Source of the DNA: Symbiodinium natans
Taxonomy: Eukaryota > Sar > Dinophyceae > Suessiales > Symbiodiniaceae
DNA: 64,000 bases
Direction of reading: 5' to 3'
NCBI GenBank assembly: GCA_905221605.1
Contig: CAJNDS010002095.1
Span: 502,001 to 566,000 of the forward strand
In this document: piece by piece, positions 32,263-47,200 of the stretch
Layout of the letters: each line of letters opens with the position of its first letter
Position numbering within the stretch: position 1 is the first letter of the stretch
Translations under genes and position numbers: made by a program
The notes under the pieces: model-generated
Database searches by the model: none
Told to the model about the DNA's origin: nothing
What the model saw: only the letters and a program-made list of their open reading frames with translations

Positions 32263-35200
32263 CTGTCGGAGCTGCAGTGCTCGACTTGATTTGCTTTAAG
32301 GTTTGCCCAGAGCAGCATGTGTGAGGGTGGGGGGTTGTCCGAAAATAGGGGTATCCTCCTTAGATTCGATGTTCTGACAATGAGGAGTATAGTTGTTTGG
32401 GGTACATTTGATATTGAGGGTAGGGAAAAAGTCTGCATACCCTTGAAGGCTTGTACCTTCACTGGGTACGTCTTGTGGTAACCACAAGTTGTGGTTCTTG
32501 TAAGAGGTACACTCGGTGGGTTTCGGGGCGCAGTTTTGGCCGGAAAGGGGTTCCCATAGATACTAGGTTCCCAAGTAACCTGGGAGAGAAAGATACCCTG
32601 TTCGGTTTGACTAGGTTTATCATTCAGGGATCCAAAACCTAAACCAGAGGGAACAAGGGTACTGCTGGGCGTCCCGGTATAAGGATGATAGTTTCTTGGG
32701 AGTGCCACAGGGGTTCCTTTTTGGATCGAAGCTTCTTTATTGCAACCCAAACCCTATACTCCTGAACCCCTTCAAAGCCGAATGCAAGTCCTACGAACCG
32801 CTCGTCACCCTTCCCAGATCTGCGTGTGCCTGCACATAGCGCACTCCATCATGCACAGCGTCCCAGCCGAAATGTGTGTGGCCGAAGACGTGAACATCCG
32901 GCCGTAGCTCCTTCAGAAGTTGCTGGAAGCGCGAAAATGGAAAGCTACGCGGTTTAGGGTTTCAGTTCAGGGTTTAGGGTGTAGGGTTCGAGCTGCCGGG
33001 AAAAAACATCCCAGGCTCAGGAACCTCTTACCTAATTTAGGATCCTTATATCCGACTTTAGGGTACTTATAGCTCTACATGTAAGTAACTAGGGGGGGCT
33101 CGTCCTTGTAAGGGAACCCTTAGGGTTCAGGCTCGGGCTTCGAACCAGGTGTCCTCCACGCGCTTCCGCAGGTAAACGGACCCGCTGGCCTCAGGCCCAC
33201 CAATTCCCAGAGCCCGCAAGACCCACAAGTTGGAGGCATAATCATCTATTGGTATGTTACTAATTAGTGTACGTATGCAAATATAAGAACAACAAGCAAA
33301 ATAAAGCTACATAACAAGATAAGGAGGGTGAGGCAGATTTGAAATATTGGTGGAGAGGCTTGGGCTTTCGGGCTCGGCACCGCCGCCGCGCCCTCCAACC
33401 CAAAACCCTTCGTTGATCCGGAACTCCTGGCCTTCGGCAGGCAGGGCAGCATCAAGAAACGCTTCTCGAGTGAAAGCTCCTTAGCATGCTGTGGGCTCTT
33501 GATGGCTGCTTCCGCCCTTGAAACTGGGATGCGCAGGGCCGCATGAGGGGTTGTCATTTTTAACGCCACGAACCCCAGCATTTGTCCTAGAAGCACGACT
33601 CACGCTGTCAGCCCTAGAAACACGACTCACCTCCAGAATGGGATAGGTCGTCAACTCGGCTTTCTTGGGGAATATCACTTCTTGGCACAGGCATGGTGCT
33701 TCTTTATGGTTCGCCCCCCCCCCCCCCCCCCCCCCTGCAAGTACAAGTTAGACTCGAAACTTTAAAATACTACTAGCTGAATTAAGAGTAAGGGGGCCCT
33801 GCGTTGAATTGCTTCATATCTCAGATCTACAGTATCAAACCCAACAGCGCAACGCCCTTTCTTTAAGGAACCCTGTTCACTGTACGATACCCTAAGGGTC
33901 CATGTGCCTCTACAAGCGTATACTTGCAGGCCTTGCAGAGGCTCATATATTGTAGTTTTAGGACTCAAGCTTCTACAACCCCTAAAGGCCCTAAACCCTA
34001 TAAACACCAGGCCATCAATCGTGAAAACCAAAATCTCTACATCCATTGTCCAGAACCTCGTTGCAGCCGTAGGACAATGCGAGGCAGGAAATGTGAAAAC
34101 GTCACGAGAGCCTGGCGCAGCGACAGCGGGATATTGGCGCACCCGAACCCTGAACCCTACCCTCTAGACCCGAGGCGTTTGAAGTGGAGGATGAGGGTTT
34201 GGGGTTCCGAGTTTCTGGGTTTTGGTATCGCAAACGATGTTCAGTTTGGGTTGAGGGTTACTTGGCGTACGATTCACGTTATATATGTTCCGGATCTCAA
34301 GCGTTGCGGACACATTACTAACATCTGTGTGATAGACGCAATTCACTTGATGGCGTTGGGGGGTTGTGTAAAGATAGCCCTTCAAATTACTACCTAGCCG
34401 GACCGTAGCTGTATAAACATGAATGGGTATCTCCCCGAATAGGGCCTTGTTATAGAAACCCCCCAACAGGGTACCCCCTATGGTCGTAAGCCCCCACATC
34501 TAAGGGATTCTCCAAAGAATCTGCAAACTTGTTGCTCGTCGCCTCGTGGCTGCAGCGCTCCGTCAGCGGCTGCTGCAGACCCAAGGTGTCATTCCTTGAT
34601 GGCCGGGGTTTAGGGTTTTCCGGTATAGGGTTTGCAGGCTGCTCGGCTTGAGTTCAAGCTCTCGGCTAAAGGTAGGGGTCTTCTGTGCACAAGCTAGCCT
34701 TCGGCTGAAAATGCACCGCCGGAAGACCGTTTATAGCTAGTGTAACTACTGTATTCTGTTTTGACCCAAAGACCTCAGCTGTCAAAGTCTCACGCGATCA
34801 TAGGGACCCCCTATACTCCCAACCCCCCCCCCCCCCCCCCCCTAATCAAGGAAATTATGGGTCGGGTTTAGCGTATAGGTGTGTGGGTTTACACAAGCCT
34901 TGAACCGAGTTCCAAAATCCAACGCCCTCAGCCTTAAACCTTACAGCCTTACAGCACAGGGTGGGATTTGCTTGCGCTTGGGTCGGGCTTTGAGCCCGAA
35001 ACCCCAAACAATAAAGCATGCACCCCAAACTCGGAAACAGTGGCCAAACATTAAACCCTAAACCATAGCCCTAAACCCTAAACCCCAAACCCCGAACCCG
35101 AAACTGCCCTCTAAACCCCAAACGCGGAACCCGGGGCTTCAACCAAGTCAGGGCGGCCAAAGGGCATGGTGTCGATGCGACGCGCGGCCGAGTCGTCGAA

Positions 35201-38200
35201 CATGGACACCTCAGCGGCTTCAGGAGGGCTGAGGGGCTTAAGGCTTTGGCTTGGGGTCCGTTTGGGGTTTAGGGTTTAGGGTTTAGAGTTTAGGGTCTAG
35301 GGTCTATATATATATATATATATATCTGGTACTTCTTAACCATTACAACTGTGCTCATAACCCACTCATAAGCCCGTTAAGTGCCCTAATATGGTTATAA
35401 GTACAGTTATAAGTACAGTTATAATTGGTTAATAATTAAACCCTAAACCCTAAACTGGTGAATAAGCGCCATGAACCTCCAAGTAGGAACAGCATCCTGG
35501 AGCTGGAAGTGGCCCGGGTGGAAGCTACCATGGCCGCTGGTGGCAACATGTACCCGGAGAAGGGCCTATCAACCTAAGAAGCCTGTACTCCTCTTTCCTT
35601 AACAACCACCCCAAAAATTCAACATGTGTTTCCTCATAAGGGTAACATTATAGGACATATTATCCTTGTTTGTTTGGCGTTATTGAGCAAGCAGTAGTAT
35701 ATCAGTCCCCAGGAATGCTCTAAGCCAAATGAGCCCTGAGTTGATGTCCTGCCCATGAACCGACCCTTCGAGCCCTGTCAACCTTTCTTACGTGCACCTC
35801 CAAGTAGACCGTGAAACATTTCATCCGGACCCCCGGACAAAGGGTTTGGATTTAGGGTTCATGCGCATGTCTCCAACCGGCCATAGAGTCATAGGATTCA
35901 TAGGACTCATAGGCCCCAGGGTTCTACAGCTCTAGGGCTCTAGGGTTTGTATTGTAGGGCTCAAACTGGGCCGATAGGGTTCAGAGCCTGCGATGCAAGC
36001 GAAAGAACTATAGAGTTAGGGTTCATAGGGTTCAGAGGGTTCAGAGGTTCGTACGCCATAACATAGATGACATAGACCCCAGCTGCGACAGTCAGATGGT
36101 GGGCTGCGGACGCCAGGAGGGAAGCGGCACCGCTCGTAGTCCACCATGCACTCCGCCACGGACGGAATCTGCCAGCCTAACAGCTTCGGTTCTGTGGCTT
36201 ATAGAGTGCTCACCTAAAAACCAAAGTATGTAAACAAGACCCATAAAAGGTCCGCTGTTTACATACCTTGGGGTTTAGGCAAGCCTTAAACTACATGTCT
36301 GAGGTTCAGGGTCTAGGAGTTAGAGAACCCTTCCACGAGTCGCATGAACTTGTCCAGCTCTTTCTTCGATCCTTCACTCATATAGGGGCCTGAAAAATTT
36401 GAATAGGGTGTTGGGGGGTTGTAATAGTATCATTACAAAGGGGCCATAAGGAAATATTGTTAGTACCTATTCCGACCCCTATATTAAGTGGATGGATCTT
36501 TCTCAGCTGGCCCAGCACTGCTTTACCACACGCGTCACCTGTGCATGAGCATGGTGTCTCGAGGCATGCCGGCGCACGGTAGGCGAGCTCTTCCCAAGGG
36601 ATCGCCTTGCTGCCCGCTTGAAATGTCCCATCCGACTGCAGAGCTCCGTGCCACGTTCTCAGTACAAGCGGCTCACCTTAACTATAAGCAAGTCCCGAAG
36701 ACCGGGGTGTACGTGGAGGTTCATCGTACTTGTTAACCAAATATAGTTGTACTTATAACTTTCTAACCATATTAGCGCACTTAAGGGGCTTATAAGTGGG
36801 TTATAAGTACAGTTACAATTGGTTAATATGTACCATGAACCTCCAAGTATCAGCAACTTCGGAAGATCCGGGTGTAGGGCTTAGGGTATCTATAGGGCTT
36901 AGAGCTCTCCACCCCCAAAGCCACCCCTAAAGCTCCGGAGACTCCAAAGCCGCCCCCAAGAAGCTCCTCACCAAACCAACACACCCCCTATAAACCCTGT
37001 CCCTAAACCCTAAACCCTAAACCCTAAACCCTAAACCCTAAAGCCCCAAAAAGACAACGAACAAACAATCTCAACATAAACTTCACGAGCCATCTTGAGG
37101 ACATGCTTTAAGAGAACGCACAAATGAAAGCCACCCCCCAAAAAACACCTGTTTAGGGTTTAGGGTTTAGGGTTTAGGGTTTAGGGTTTAGGGTTTAGGG
37201 TTTAGGGTTTAGGGGTCTGTAAAAGCACCCTACACCCTACCCTCAAAACCTGCACCCTCAACCCTAACAAAACCCCAAGACCAACATTCTGAACTAAGCA
37301 CTGAGCCCCGAATTCTCAACCCGTAGGCGCCGGCGCTAAACCGCTAAACTCAAACCTGAGACCGCAAACCCGAAAACCTAAACCCCAAACCCTAAACCCT
37401 AATTCCAAACCCTAAGCCCAAAACCCAAAACCTTAAACCCTAAACCCAAAGGGGGCCTTCGAGTTCTGGCTCCGGGTCCCAGCTCCTTGGAGGAAATCTG
37501 GGGGCTGCGAAGCTGTCAGGGTTTAGGGCTTAGGGCTGAGGGTTTATCGGGTTAGGCTTTATAGGGTTTAAGGATTAGTTTAGGGTTAGGGTTTATGGGG
37601 TCTAGGGATTCGTCTAGGGTTAGGATTTATAGGGGTAAGGGCTAAGGGTTCAGCGAGTAGTTTAGTTTAGGGTCTAGTTTAGAGTTTGGGGTTTAGGGTT
37701 TAGGGTTTAGGGTTTAGGGCTCTGGTGTGCAGGAGCCTTTGAGGGCTTCGGGTGGACGGTCAGTGTAGGGCTTGGGGTTTAAGTCTTAGTGGGTTTAGGG
37801 ATTAGGGCTTATAGGGTCGTAACCTGAAGAAGATGCCCCTGAATATGATCCTCTTAAACCCAAAAAAAATCAATATCAATACATCTCAAGGGCCTACCGA
37901 GGAATAGCCCGCGTGATGGGCCAGTTGGGATAGGGACGTCAGGAAGATTTCTTTAAGCACCCGGTGCCCCGTTGCATGCTCAGGGGCAGGGCTTCTGGCG
38001 GTTTGCGTGGTGGGGGGGGGGGGGGGGGGGAACCTGCACGATGATACACTTCCAAGTAAATGCCAAAACTAGACCCTAAACCCTAAGCCCCAGCCTTCAT
38101 GCGCGTAACCGTATAAGCTTGCGAATGTCAACACCTATTTGGTATAGGTTCTTGTCTGCGAGGGTAAGGGCGTCAAGGCTAGGTAGGGATGAAAAGGTTT

Positions 38201-41200
38201 AGGGTTGTGGGTTTTGGGTCTGGAAGATTCGGAATTTCCGGCATTGTGGCAAGGGCCTACTCCCAACCAGTCGATGTTTCTTGAAAGCCTGCTCTTTGCC
38301 GGAAGGCTGCATCGAATGACTTTTTCCATGAAGTCCCGTACGGATCGTAGGTATTTAACGTATTTTGCCGTGTATTGTCCGGTATCTTGCCCCTATTCTT
38401 AAAACATAGTCAGGGGTCAACCAAAAGTTCTGCTTTGGTGTAAAGGCGTACTGTACAGAAGAGCCTGCACTAAACCCTATAAGTCTAAACCCTAAACCCT
38501 CTTTTAGCGTGGGAGAGCTTGCATCTGAGGTGTGGTCAGGGACGGAAGTAACGTGTCGTCTGCATACTCTAAGGTCGCACACGGGGCGTTGCGATCTCGG
38601 TCTTAAGATTTGCCAGCAGCGCCTGCATGCTTATGGTGAAGAACGTGCTGTCGTCTTGACCACGTCGCTGCTCGACATCGTCCTTCAAGTGGGCCATCGT
38701 GGTCAGAGCATCAACTTCGCCTGCGTCCACTGGGAGATGTGGAGCCTCAGCCGCCTGGCTCAGCTGTTGTCCGACTCCTCGTTGCGACGCGCAAGGGTGG
38801 CAACAGCATCTGTCTAGCCAACTGAGCTGGAGCTTAGGTAGATGCACCCCGAAAGTGTGCAAAATCGTGGTGATAATTATGGGTTTGGGCTATGTGCTTG
38901 CTTTCGGGCTATACTCCCCTGAGAACCTTAATAAACATGGTGTTTTTTTGTTTTTTTATATCCTCCTGGGCTTTGTATGAACAAAAGTCAAAACAATTCC
39001 CCAGGCGGATTTAGGCAGGGATTGCATGGGCTTCAGGAAGGTCTTCATAGGGCAGGGTCGGGAAGCGGAGGGGTGTGGAGGGCTCTGGATGGACGTTCTC
39101 GGCTAAACCCTTTTTTTCCCTCAACACCCTTAACCCGAGGGCCGTTTATATCTATATATGTATATATATATATGTATAACACCCGAAGTGAGTAGCCCGA
39201 AGCCCTAACGAGGACCGAGGGGGCTTGTGGTTTGGGGCTTCGGGTCTATATTCAGGAACCTTCAAACGCAACCCAAAAAACTAATATGTAAACCTTAAGA
39301 CTCTCACAGTACTCTCTAAGACTCGAAACCCTAAACGCCAACCCTAAACTCCAAACCCTGCACCCTAAACCCTGATTCTCACCTGGCACTCCCTAAGGCC
39401 CTAAGGCTCCCTAAGCTTCTTTGAGGTTTCCCTTCAGATCCTAAACCCTAAACCCTAAACCCTAAACCCTAAACCCTAAACAGCTTAAGATCCCAGCTTC
39501 AAACCGTCACCGCACTGCGAGCCCAGACTCTGGTGGTGCCAAGAAAGGATCGGGCACACCCACACGCCCTGGCCCAGGGTAAAGGTTTAGGGTTTAGGGT
39601 TTGGGGTTTAGGGTTTCGGATTTTAGGGTTTAGGGTTTGGGGTTTAGGGTTAGGGTTTGGGGTTTCGGGGTTTGGGTTGCAGGGTTATAGGGAACAGCAC
39701 CCGTATGCTGGTTAGGTCGGGGAAGGTAAGGATTTGTGAGTCTTCAAGGCCTCAAGGGTACCCTAATCAGGGTCTTGTAGCCCAAAATCCCTAGACTCTA
39801 ACCCTATACTCCCAAAGCTCAAGTTCCCTGCAACATTTCGGGTTTAGGGTTTAGGGTTTACGGTTAGGGGCCTTTGCTTCATTCTATGGGTCACGTAAGC
39901 CCAAAAACCGAAATCGAAAGCCCTGAAGCCCTAAACCCCAAACCCCACGCCCTGAAACCTTAAACCCCAAACCACGAAACCCAACACCCTAGCAAGCCCA
40001 GGGGGGCGCCGTGTCCGCGGTGCCCACGCGCGCCGCGGCATTGTGGACGCCCAGGCGGCTACAGAGCTCCTGCGCCAGGGGATGGGAGGTTCATGGTACT
40101 TATTGACCAATTATAAGTGTACTTATAGCTCACTTACAAACACCTTAAGTGCCCCAACATGGTTGTAAGTACAGTTATACGTACGTACAGTTCTAATTGG
40201 TTGATAAGTACCATGAACCTCCAAGTAGGGTTTATATGACTTCCGAACGTAGTTTCCTTCTGGGGATAATCTACTTCCATGGCTCGTATACAAGCAAATG
40301 AAGAAAAAGGTGCCAGAAAGAGAAACACCATGCACATGGGTGGGGGTCTTCGAAGGGAAGAATGGTCCTGGGTTAGATGACCCTAAACCCAACACCCCCC
40401 CTACCGGACTGCAGTAGACTTGCGACACCGAAACCCCTCTGATGACCGGAAGTTCCACGTAGTATGGGCTTTGGGAATTCAGCACCTTAGACACCCCTTC
40501 CACTCCTCTTTTGGGAATTATGTAGGGAGGCTCCCCCTTAGACTCCTCTGTAAGGGATTATGTAGGGAGTCCCCCCCCCCAAATTCCTTGCTAAGAAAGG
40601 AGAGAAAGAAAAGCCTCAGAGGCTTCTGGGTCCTTACGGCTTTTAGGGTTTAGGGTTGAGGGACTCTGATCATCGTCCTAAAGGTCCATGTACCCATATG
40701 ATAGTATATACTATGGGTCTTAAAGGGGCTCCTATATACTATTCGGGTTTAGGTTTTTAGGTCTTAGGGTTTAGGCACTCTGATTATCTTCCTAAAGGTC
40801 CCATGTACCTATGTAGTAAATACTTGGACCTCGAAGGGGCTCCTATATAGTTGCTGCCTGGAGCTTCGCCACTTTGTCGACACAAGTCTCGTCTTCGCCA
40901 ACCTCAAGGACTCAAGACGCCGTCGGCCTAAACCAGAGCTTATTTTTGGATGCGCTACACTGTAAACTTTACAGACCATAATCGTGAGAAAACCCTAAAC
41001 CCTAAACTTAGATAATTTCAGACCATGATCTTGAGAAACCCTGAACCCTAAGCTTTATAGCATAGCCCTTGACCCCTGAACATTGTACATCCCTGAACCC
41101 TTAACTTTGCAAATCCTAAACCCAAAACTTCAGAACTCCTAAACCCCGAAATCAAATTATAAGCCATAAACCCGAACCTTAGCACACCCAAAATCTTAAC

Positions 41201-44200
41201 CCTAAACCCAAAAACGCTGTAAAAAAACAACCCAAACCCTGTGAGCTCTTAGGGCTTGCAGGGTTTAGGGCCTGGATTCTATCGACAATAAGCCCTGAAC
41301 CCTGTAGGGTTTTAGGGCTTACTCAGACCCCTCAACTACTCTTGCTAGGGATTTTCGGGCCCTTTATAGCAGACACTTGGGACATGGTAGAGGGTAGTTG
41401 GGGGGGTTTAGGGTTCAAGGTGATGGCTTGAGTCTTGTGGGAGGAGGACGAAAACCTTCACAAGCCTGGAACGGTCTCTGAGCCCTGTCGGACTTGGAAA
41501 CTTTATGCGGAAAGTAGGGGACCCGGGCAGTTGCAAGGGGTAAGAGTGTAGATTTTGGGATGTTCCCCGTTCTACTAAAAGTCCTGAATGGGGATTCTAG
41601 TATTCTAGTATCCCCCCCCCCCCCCCCCCCCAATTATTATCCCGGCTAAGGACTGTTAGTAGGGGCAACATCCCAAGTTTAAATGGCAACTCCCTGACTC
41701 TCTAAAACCCAAACGTCGTGCATGAATGCGCCATCAGACCGGCCCAAAGCTTTGACGACCCGCACCAGGGTTTAGGGTTTAGGGTTTAGGGTTTAGGGTT
41801 TAGGGTTTAGGGTTTAGGGTTTAGGGTTTAGGGTAGCTGATCACCGGCAAGTGCAAAAGACCCACCTACAGTCCCACCAACTACCAAAAGAGAAACAGGC
41901 CCCAAACCTTGACCAATGAACACCATAACAAGCCGGGAGCCCCAAAACCCAAACAGGGTTTAGGGTTTAGGGCTTCGGGTTGAGGGTTGTAGGGTCTAGG
42001 GCTTAGGGCTCATAATTCGTAAGGCTTTAGGGTTTAGGGTTTAGGGTTGAGGGTTGTAGGGTCTAGGACCTAGGGTTTATAATTCGTAAGGCTTTAGGGC
42101 TTAGGGGTTTAGGGCTACGAAGAACCAGGAAAAGCACAGCCGGAGGGCCCAGAGGTCGTGGTTGCCGGGGACGAAGAAGACGTCGGCGAACTTGCGCTTC
42201 AGCAACGCCTGAGCCCCCACAAAAAAAAACAACAGTCAACAAACAATGCCACAAACGCCCACAAAGCCCACAAAGCCCACAGACCCCATCAAATCCGCAA
42301 TCCACAGTAGAAGAACCGCAATCAAGCCCAGAAAGCATTGGCAGCCCCAGTAACCATATTGGAATAAGGGCACCCTTTTTTGCGTTGACTACTTGAGAAG
42401 GGAGCCCAGATCCCCAAAACACAGGGAGATTTAGGGCTTAGAAACCCTAAACCCTAAACCCTAAAACTCGCTTAGAGGGTTCGGGGTGTGTCCTGAAGGG
42501 TTTGGCAGGGAAAAGAGTGCTGGGCTCCAGGCCAAGGTCGTCTCCATGACCTCCAAGGAGTCGGAGACGTCTCCTGCGCCAACTTTAGTAGGTGCTTCGG
42601 GTTTAGGGTTTAGGGTTTAGGGTTTAGGGTTTGGGGTTTAGGGTTTGGGGTTTAGGGTTTAGGGCTCTGCAGAGTTTAGGGTTCCTGGTTCTGGGTGGAG
42701 AGTTCAGGGTTGAAGGTTGAGGGTTCCAGGTTGGAGGTTTAAGTTTGGCAGCAGCTCAATGGGGCTCCAGGGGGTTTACGAGGGGTTTCTAGAGCGGTTC
42801 AGGATTTGGGGATCCTATTGGTTGACATGCACTCTGCCAGCCGGCACAACAGCCACCTGATGTACCTTGTGCTTCACACTCACAACGAGCACATCGACCC
42901 GATGCCATCTCGCGGCACAGGTAACGCTGTTCGTGCTGCCCCTCATAGATGCTCTGCAGCCAATGTTCGAACCCGTTGTCGCTGAAGGCGAAACACCTCT
43001 TTTCCTCTACATCTCATGCTTCCCCTAAACCCTAAACCCAAAACCCTAAACCCTAAACCCTAAACCCTAAACCCCCCAACAGTATGAGCAGCCACGACAT
43101 GAGATTCCTTCAGGTTCAAGAGGCAGACTGCGGACTGGGATAGGTTTGGTCCCTGTCTCGGGTGCAGGGGGCCGCATGCCTTTCTGCCATTTCAAGCCCA
43201 TAACCCTGACCCTAAACCCTAAACCCGAAACCCTAAACCCTAAAATTGTACTTACATCCCTCCACGAGTGGCCGCAACCCTAAACCCCCAAGACTAAAGC
43301 CTTTAAACCCTAGGACCCTCGAAGGTCTTTGGGTCGGCGTGCCTGGAGCCGCGATGTGCCGCACCCTTGCTTGGCTTCTTTTTTTGTGGAACTCGGTCCC
43401 AAAACTCAGAGATGCTGTAGGATTTAGGGCTCATTGAGGTTACGGCTGTAAAGTTTCAAAGCCCTCAAACCTCTAAGCCGACCTAAAGCCCTTTTGAGAA
43501 CAAGTTGTTCGGTGAAAGTTGACAGATGTTGCCGGTGGTCCTGCGACTATCAGCGCATCCTTCACATAGTCCGTGTCCGAGATGCGCGCGATCCACGTTA
43601 GATTGTCCTGCCAGCCACGCCGGTAGAATCCCCGGTTTAGGGATTACCAGGATGGGCAACAACTATACCGTATTTGGCTTTAAAGGTTTGTTTTCTTCTG
43701 GGGGTTTGTGAGGCCTCTCAGCCCATCCTGGTAGCAATTAGGGCTTTGCGTACCGCGCTCAACCCACCGAGAACTCAAAGGCTTCCCTTCGTCCTGAATG
43801 TCCGTGTGGATGTCCTGAGCTAGGTCCCAGAGCAAGCGCGGAATCAACAGGGTAACCCTCACCCCCAACTCTAACTTGAGCAAATGTAGTTGTGCATCTG
43901 TGTATACACATGTACGAAGGACAACCCCCAAGGGACCAAGTAACCTGACCCCAGCCCCCCCCCCCCCCTCCCCCAATCACGGGCGGGGTGAGAACATCCA
44001 CAGGAAGGGTGTTAAATTAGGGGAAGGGACTTGACACCCTAAACCCTCAACCCCCTCCTCCCCCCCCCGCCCCCCCCAAATGGTTGCGGTCGCGAAGTCC
44101 TACCTGAACCACTACTTCCCAAAGACCCATACTTTGTGGCACGTTACTATGGGGTACTTGGCGGGAACCCGTTCGTGACCCTGACCCTGCGACTGTCTTA

Positions 44201-47200
44201 AGAATGCCGCTACGTACATGTTCAGGGTAAGAGTCCAAGGTGTGCCCTAGACGGGCTAGATCAAAGTTCAAAGTTTAGGGTTTATTTCGGGTTTAGCTAC
44301 TTGAGTTGATAGGGTTTTGGAGATCAAGGTTTAGGGTTTATTTCGGGTTTAGCTACTTCAGTTGATAGGGTCTTGGAGATCAAGGTTTAGGGTTTATTTC
44401 GGGCTTAGCTACTTGAGTTGATAGGGTTTTGATGGTTTTTAGGGTGTTAGGGTTTGGATGCAGCCGAGTGGCCGAAATAGCCCACAGTCTCACCGCCGAC
44501 ATTCGGCGGCGTGACCTGCACAGCTTCAGACCGCTTGCTCACCGGGTTTAGGGTTGAGGGTTGTTGGGTTTAGGGAGGGTTTAGGGTCCACTTGAGATTC
44601 TTCTGCTAATGGGGGGTGGGGGGTTACGAAAACAGGGGGCCCCTAAAATAGACCCCCAAGTAGTCGAATTCCCTTACAATAAGGACCCCAATAAGGCACC
44701 CCTATCTTCGGGAATCCCCATACGGAAATATTCTACCCCAAAGTCGCTGTTTCGTATGGTGAATGATCGCACGAATACTGTGATTAGTGTAGTGTTGGGG
44801 TACCATAATTTCAACCGGATCGTGCAGTCAACCCTTCGCAAACTTCTGCCGGTGCTCTTAGCGTATTTGGTGTCTAGGGTTCTGGTTTTCCTGTTCCGGT
44901 TGCCCTACAACGCCACACCACAACCCAAATACCGATCCCTGCGACAGAAAGGCTCACAACCCTCTGCAAACGCGACAAAAGCAGCACCAAGCACTCACGG
45001 AGGAAACTCGAGACCAAGAATTTATGGCATGTTTTTCTGAGTACCAGGACAGCCCAAACTATTATTAGGGTTAGGGTTTAGGGCTTGGGCAGGTAAAGTT
45101 TGTCGTTGCGGAAGACGAACCCTAACTTGCTTCAGAGTCAGTACCCACACGAGCACTTTGGAGTAGAAATGCCTTAAGCAGCCTGGCACCCTTACTGGGT
45201 TTGGGTTTTCGACTGGTTTGGGGTTGGTTTAAGGCTTGATGGGTACATGTGCCGAGGAACTAAGGCACACTAGCGTATGTACCTTGGACCCTTAAGCTGT
45301 TCCCGTTGGGTTTGGGGACCCCTTTTTGTCTTTAAGAATCCGAAGAGAATATAAGGGCCATGGTAGGAACATATTGCAGTAAGGGGAACCTCTGGGGGGT
45401 ACAACCTTAGGGGCAAGACTTCGTTCTTAATCCCTTGAGGCACTGTCCCCTTGCCGAAGTGCAAAAACCAGTACAAGGCTGTCAAGGCCCGGCCGGCAGC
45501 GGAGGCGGGAGCTGCTCCCACCCATCAACAGAGGACCAAGGGAAAAAAGGGAACTGCAAACTCTAAAATCCTTAAACCCTAAGCCCTAAACCCTAAATCC
45601 TTCAACCCTCAACGCCCCAAAGCCTAGAACGTAGAAGCCTAGACCGTTGGAAAGAATCAGTGGCATGGCTTTGGCTTGTGAGGTTCTCTTGGGGCAGAGT
45701 ACATATGGGGCTTAAACCCTTTGTAGGGCTTCGGGCCGCGTAGGGTCTGTGGCTTGCAGGGCTGAAGCCTTGCATGCTGCTTATGGGCCTAAACCCTAAA
45801 CCCTAAACCCTAAACCCTAAACCCTAAACCCTGAACGGCTTATGGGCTGGAGGGCATGCCGACTCGCTGTAGGTAACACGGCGCTGTTTGAGGAAGACGA
45901 AGTGCGGTCGAAGATGCAGAGGGCCCGAGCCATGCTAGGGCTCAGGGTTGACAGGGTTTAGGGCGTAGGGCTTAGGATCCGGGATTTAGGGTTTAGGGTT
46001 TAGGGTTCAGGGCATAGGCTGTAGGCTTTAGGCTTTAGGCTTTAGGGTGTAGGGTGGAGGGTTTAGGGTTTAGCGGCTTCTTCAACCCGACTGCCCTGCA
46101 AGCTCCTGCATCCTCAACGACTTCAATGTAAAAAATAAAGTATCACGGAACCTTGCCTGATAATTAGGTTCCGGGAACGAAGGCATGAATGTAGGAAGAG
46201 GCTAGAAACCCTAAGACCTTAACCCTGAACTCTGACTCGGAACCCTACACCCCAAACCCTAACCTTCCCTAAACCCTAAACCCTAAACCCTAAACCCCAA
46301 ACCCTAAACCCTGAACCCGGGGCCCCACAGCTGGTAAACCCTAACCCGAAAGCCATGCTGTGGACCTTCAGCTAAGTGATGGGCGCGACATGGCGCCCTC
46401 AAACTGAAAGTGCAAAGCTACAAACAGAGAAAACCCAAAGACGGTCCATCAACGTAGAGCCAGATTCTGGATTCAAAGCTGTACCCCCGGAACCCTAAAA
46501 ACCCTAAACCCTAGGAGATTTAGGGTCTCCAGGGTTCTACATAAAGTTGTGGCGGAGTCCACGTCTAGGCCGTAGGGCCAGAGGGTTTCAATGACCCTAA
46601 CTAAGGTTTAGGGTCTAGGGCCTAGGGTTTTAAGGTTCTTTGCTCTGCGCCCTTTTTTATCACGACCCGGGTGACCGCGCGGCACGGCTCACAGTATCTG
46701 CGGAGGTTGGAGGCAGATTTGGACTCCCTTGGTCCTGGGACGTCCCGCTGCAACAGAGCCCTAAGGCACATGAGGTGGAGGGGGGGGCGGGGGGATTCCT
46801 CAACAAAGGACACTAAGGACACACTATAGATGCACTCACCAAGAATTGAACCCTGTACACACACGACACCCACCAAGAAAAAAATTGGGGGCTTTCGAAA
46901 ATCAGGGACCCCTAATATAGATCCCAAAGAAGTAGGATTCCTTTCTAATAAGGACCCCTAATAAGGTACCTCCCCCCCCCCCCCCAATTTCGGAAACCCC
47001 ATATAGGGTTAAGGCTTGGTAGCCCTCAACCCTGTACCCTAAACCCATGGAGCTCTAATTTTCGCCAATTCTCGCAAACCCTCATTTAAAAAACTGTTTC
47101 ACATGCAGCGGGGGTCCCATTCCGCCTGTCCGGAGCATCCACGGGGCCACTGCCCACTGAGGCACAGGGTAAGGGGTATCAGGGATTCAGGGTTTTAAGT

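Noticed and set aside
32229-32750. 173-aa minus-strand frame as a gene
   Set aside because: Its only convincing part is the 42-nt metallophosphoesterase exon region at its end in another frame; the rest is MITE-like and low in coding character.
33264-33678. 110-aa minus-strand frame as an independent gene
   Set aside because: Only the segment ELSLEKRFLMLPCLPK (33432-33479) is conserved and it is an exon; the flanks are intron.
34510-34610. GC-rich island with plus-strand VARRLVAAALRQRLLQTQG
   Set aside because: Not needed by the metallophosphoesterase chain; no family match and both strands open, so no call was made.
41725-41767. Island VKALGRSDGAFMHD on the minus strand as an extra metallophosphoesterase exon
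   Set aside because: Its phase does not fit between 42149-42208 and 40858-40902, which join each other directly and match the family.
42840-42960. Plus-strand exon MHSASRHNSHLMYLVLHTHN with a GTAACG donor, or minus-strand RVDVLVV as a metallophosphoesterase strand
   Set aside because: The exon at 43541-43607 already supplies LIVAG and joins GDVSD in perfect phase, so the minus reading is not needed; the plus reading has no partner exons.
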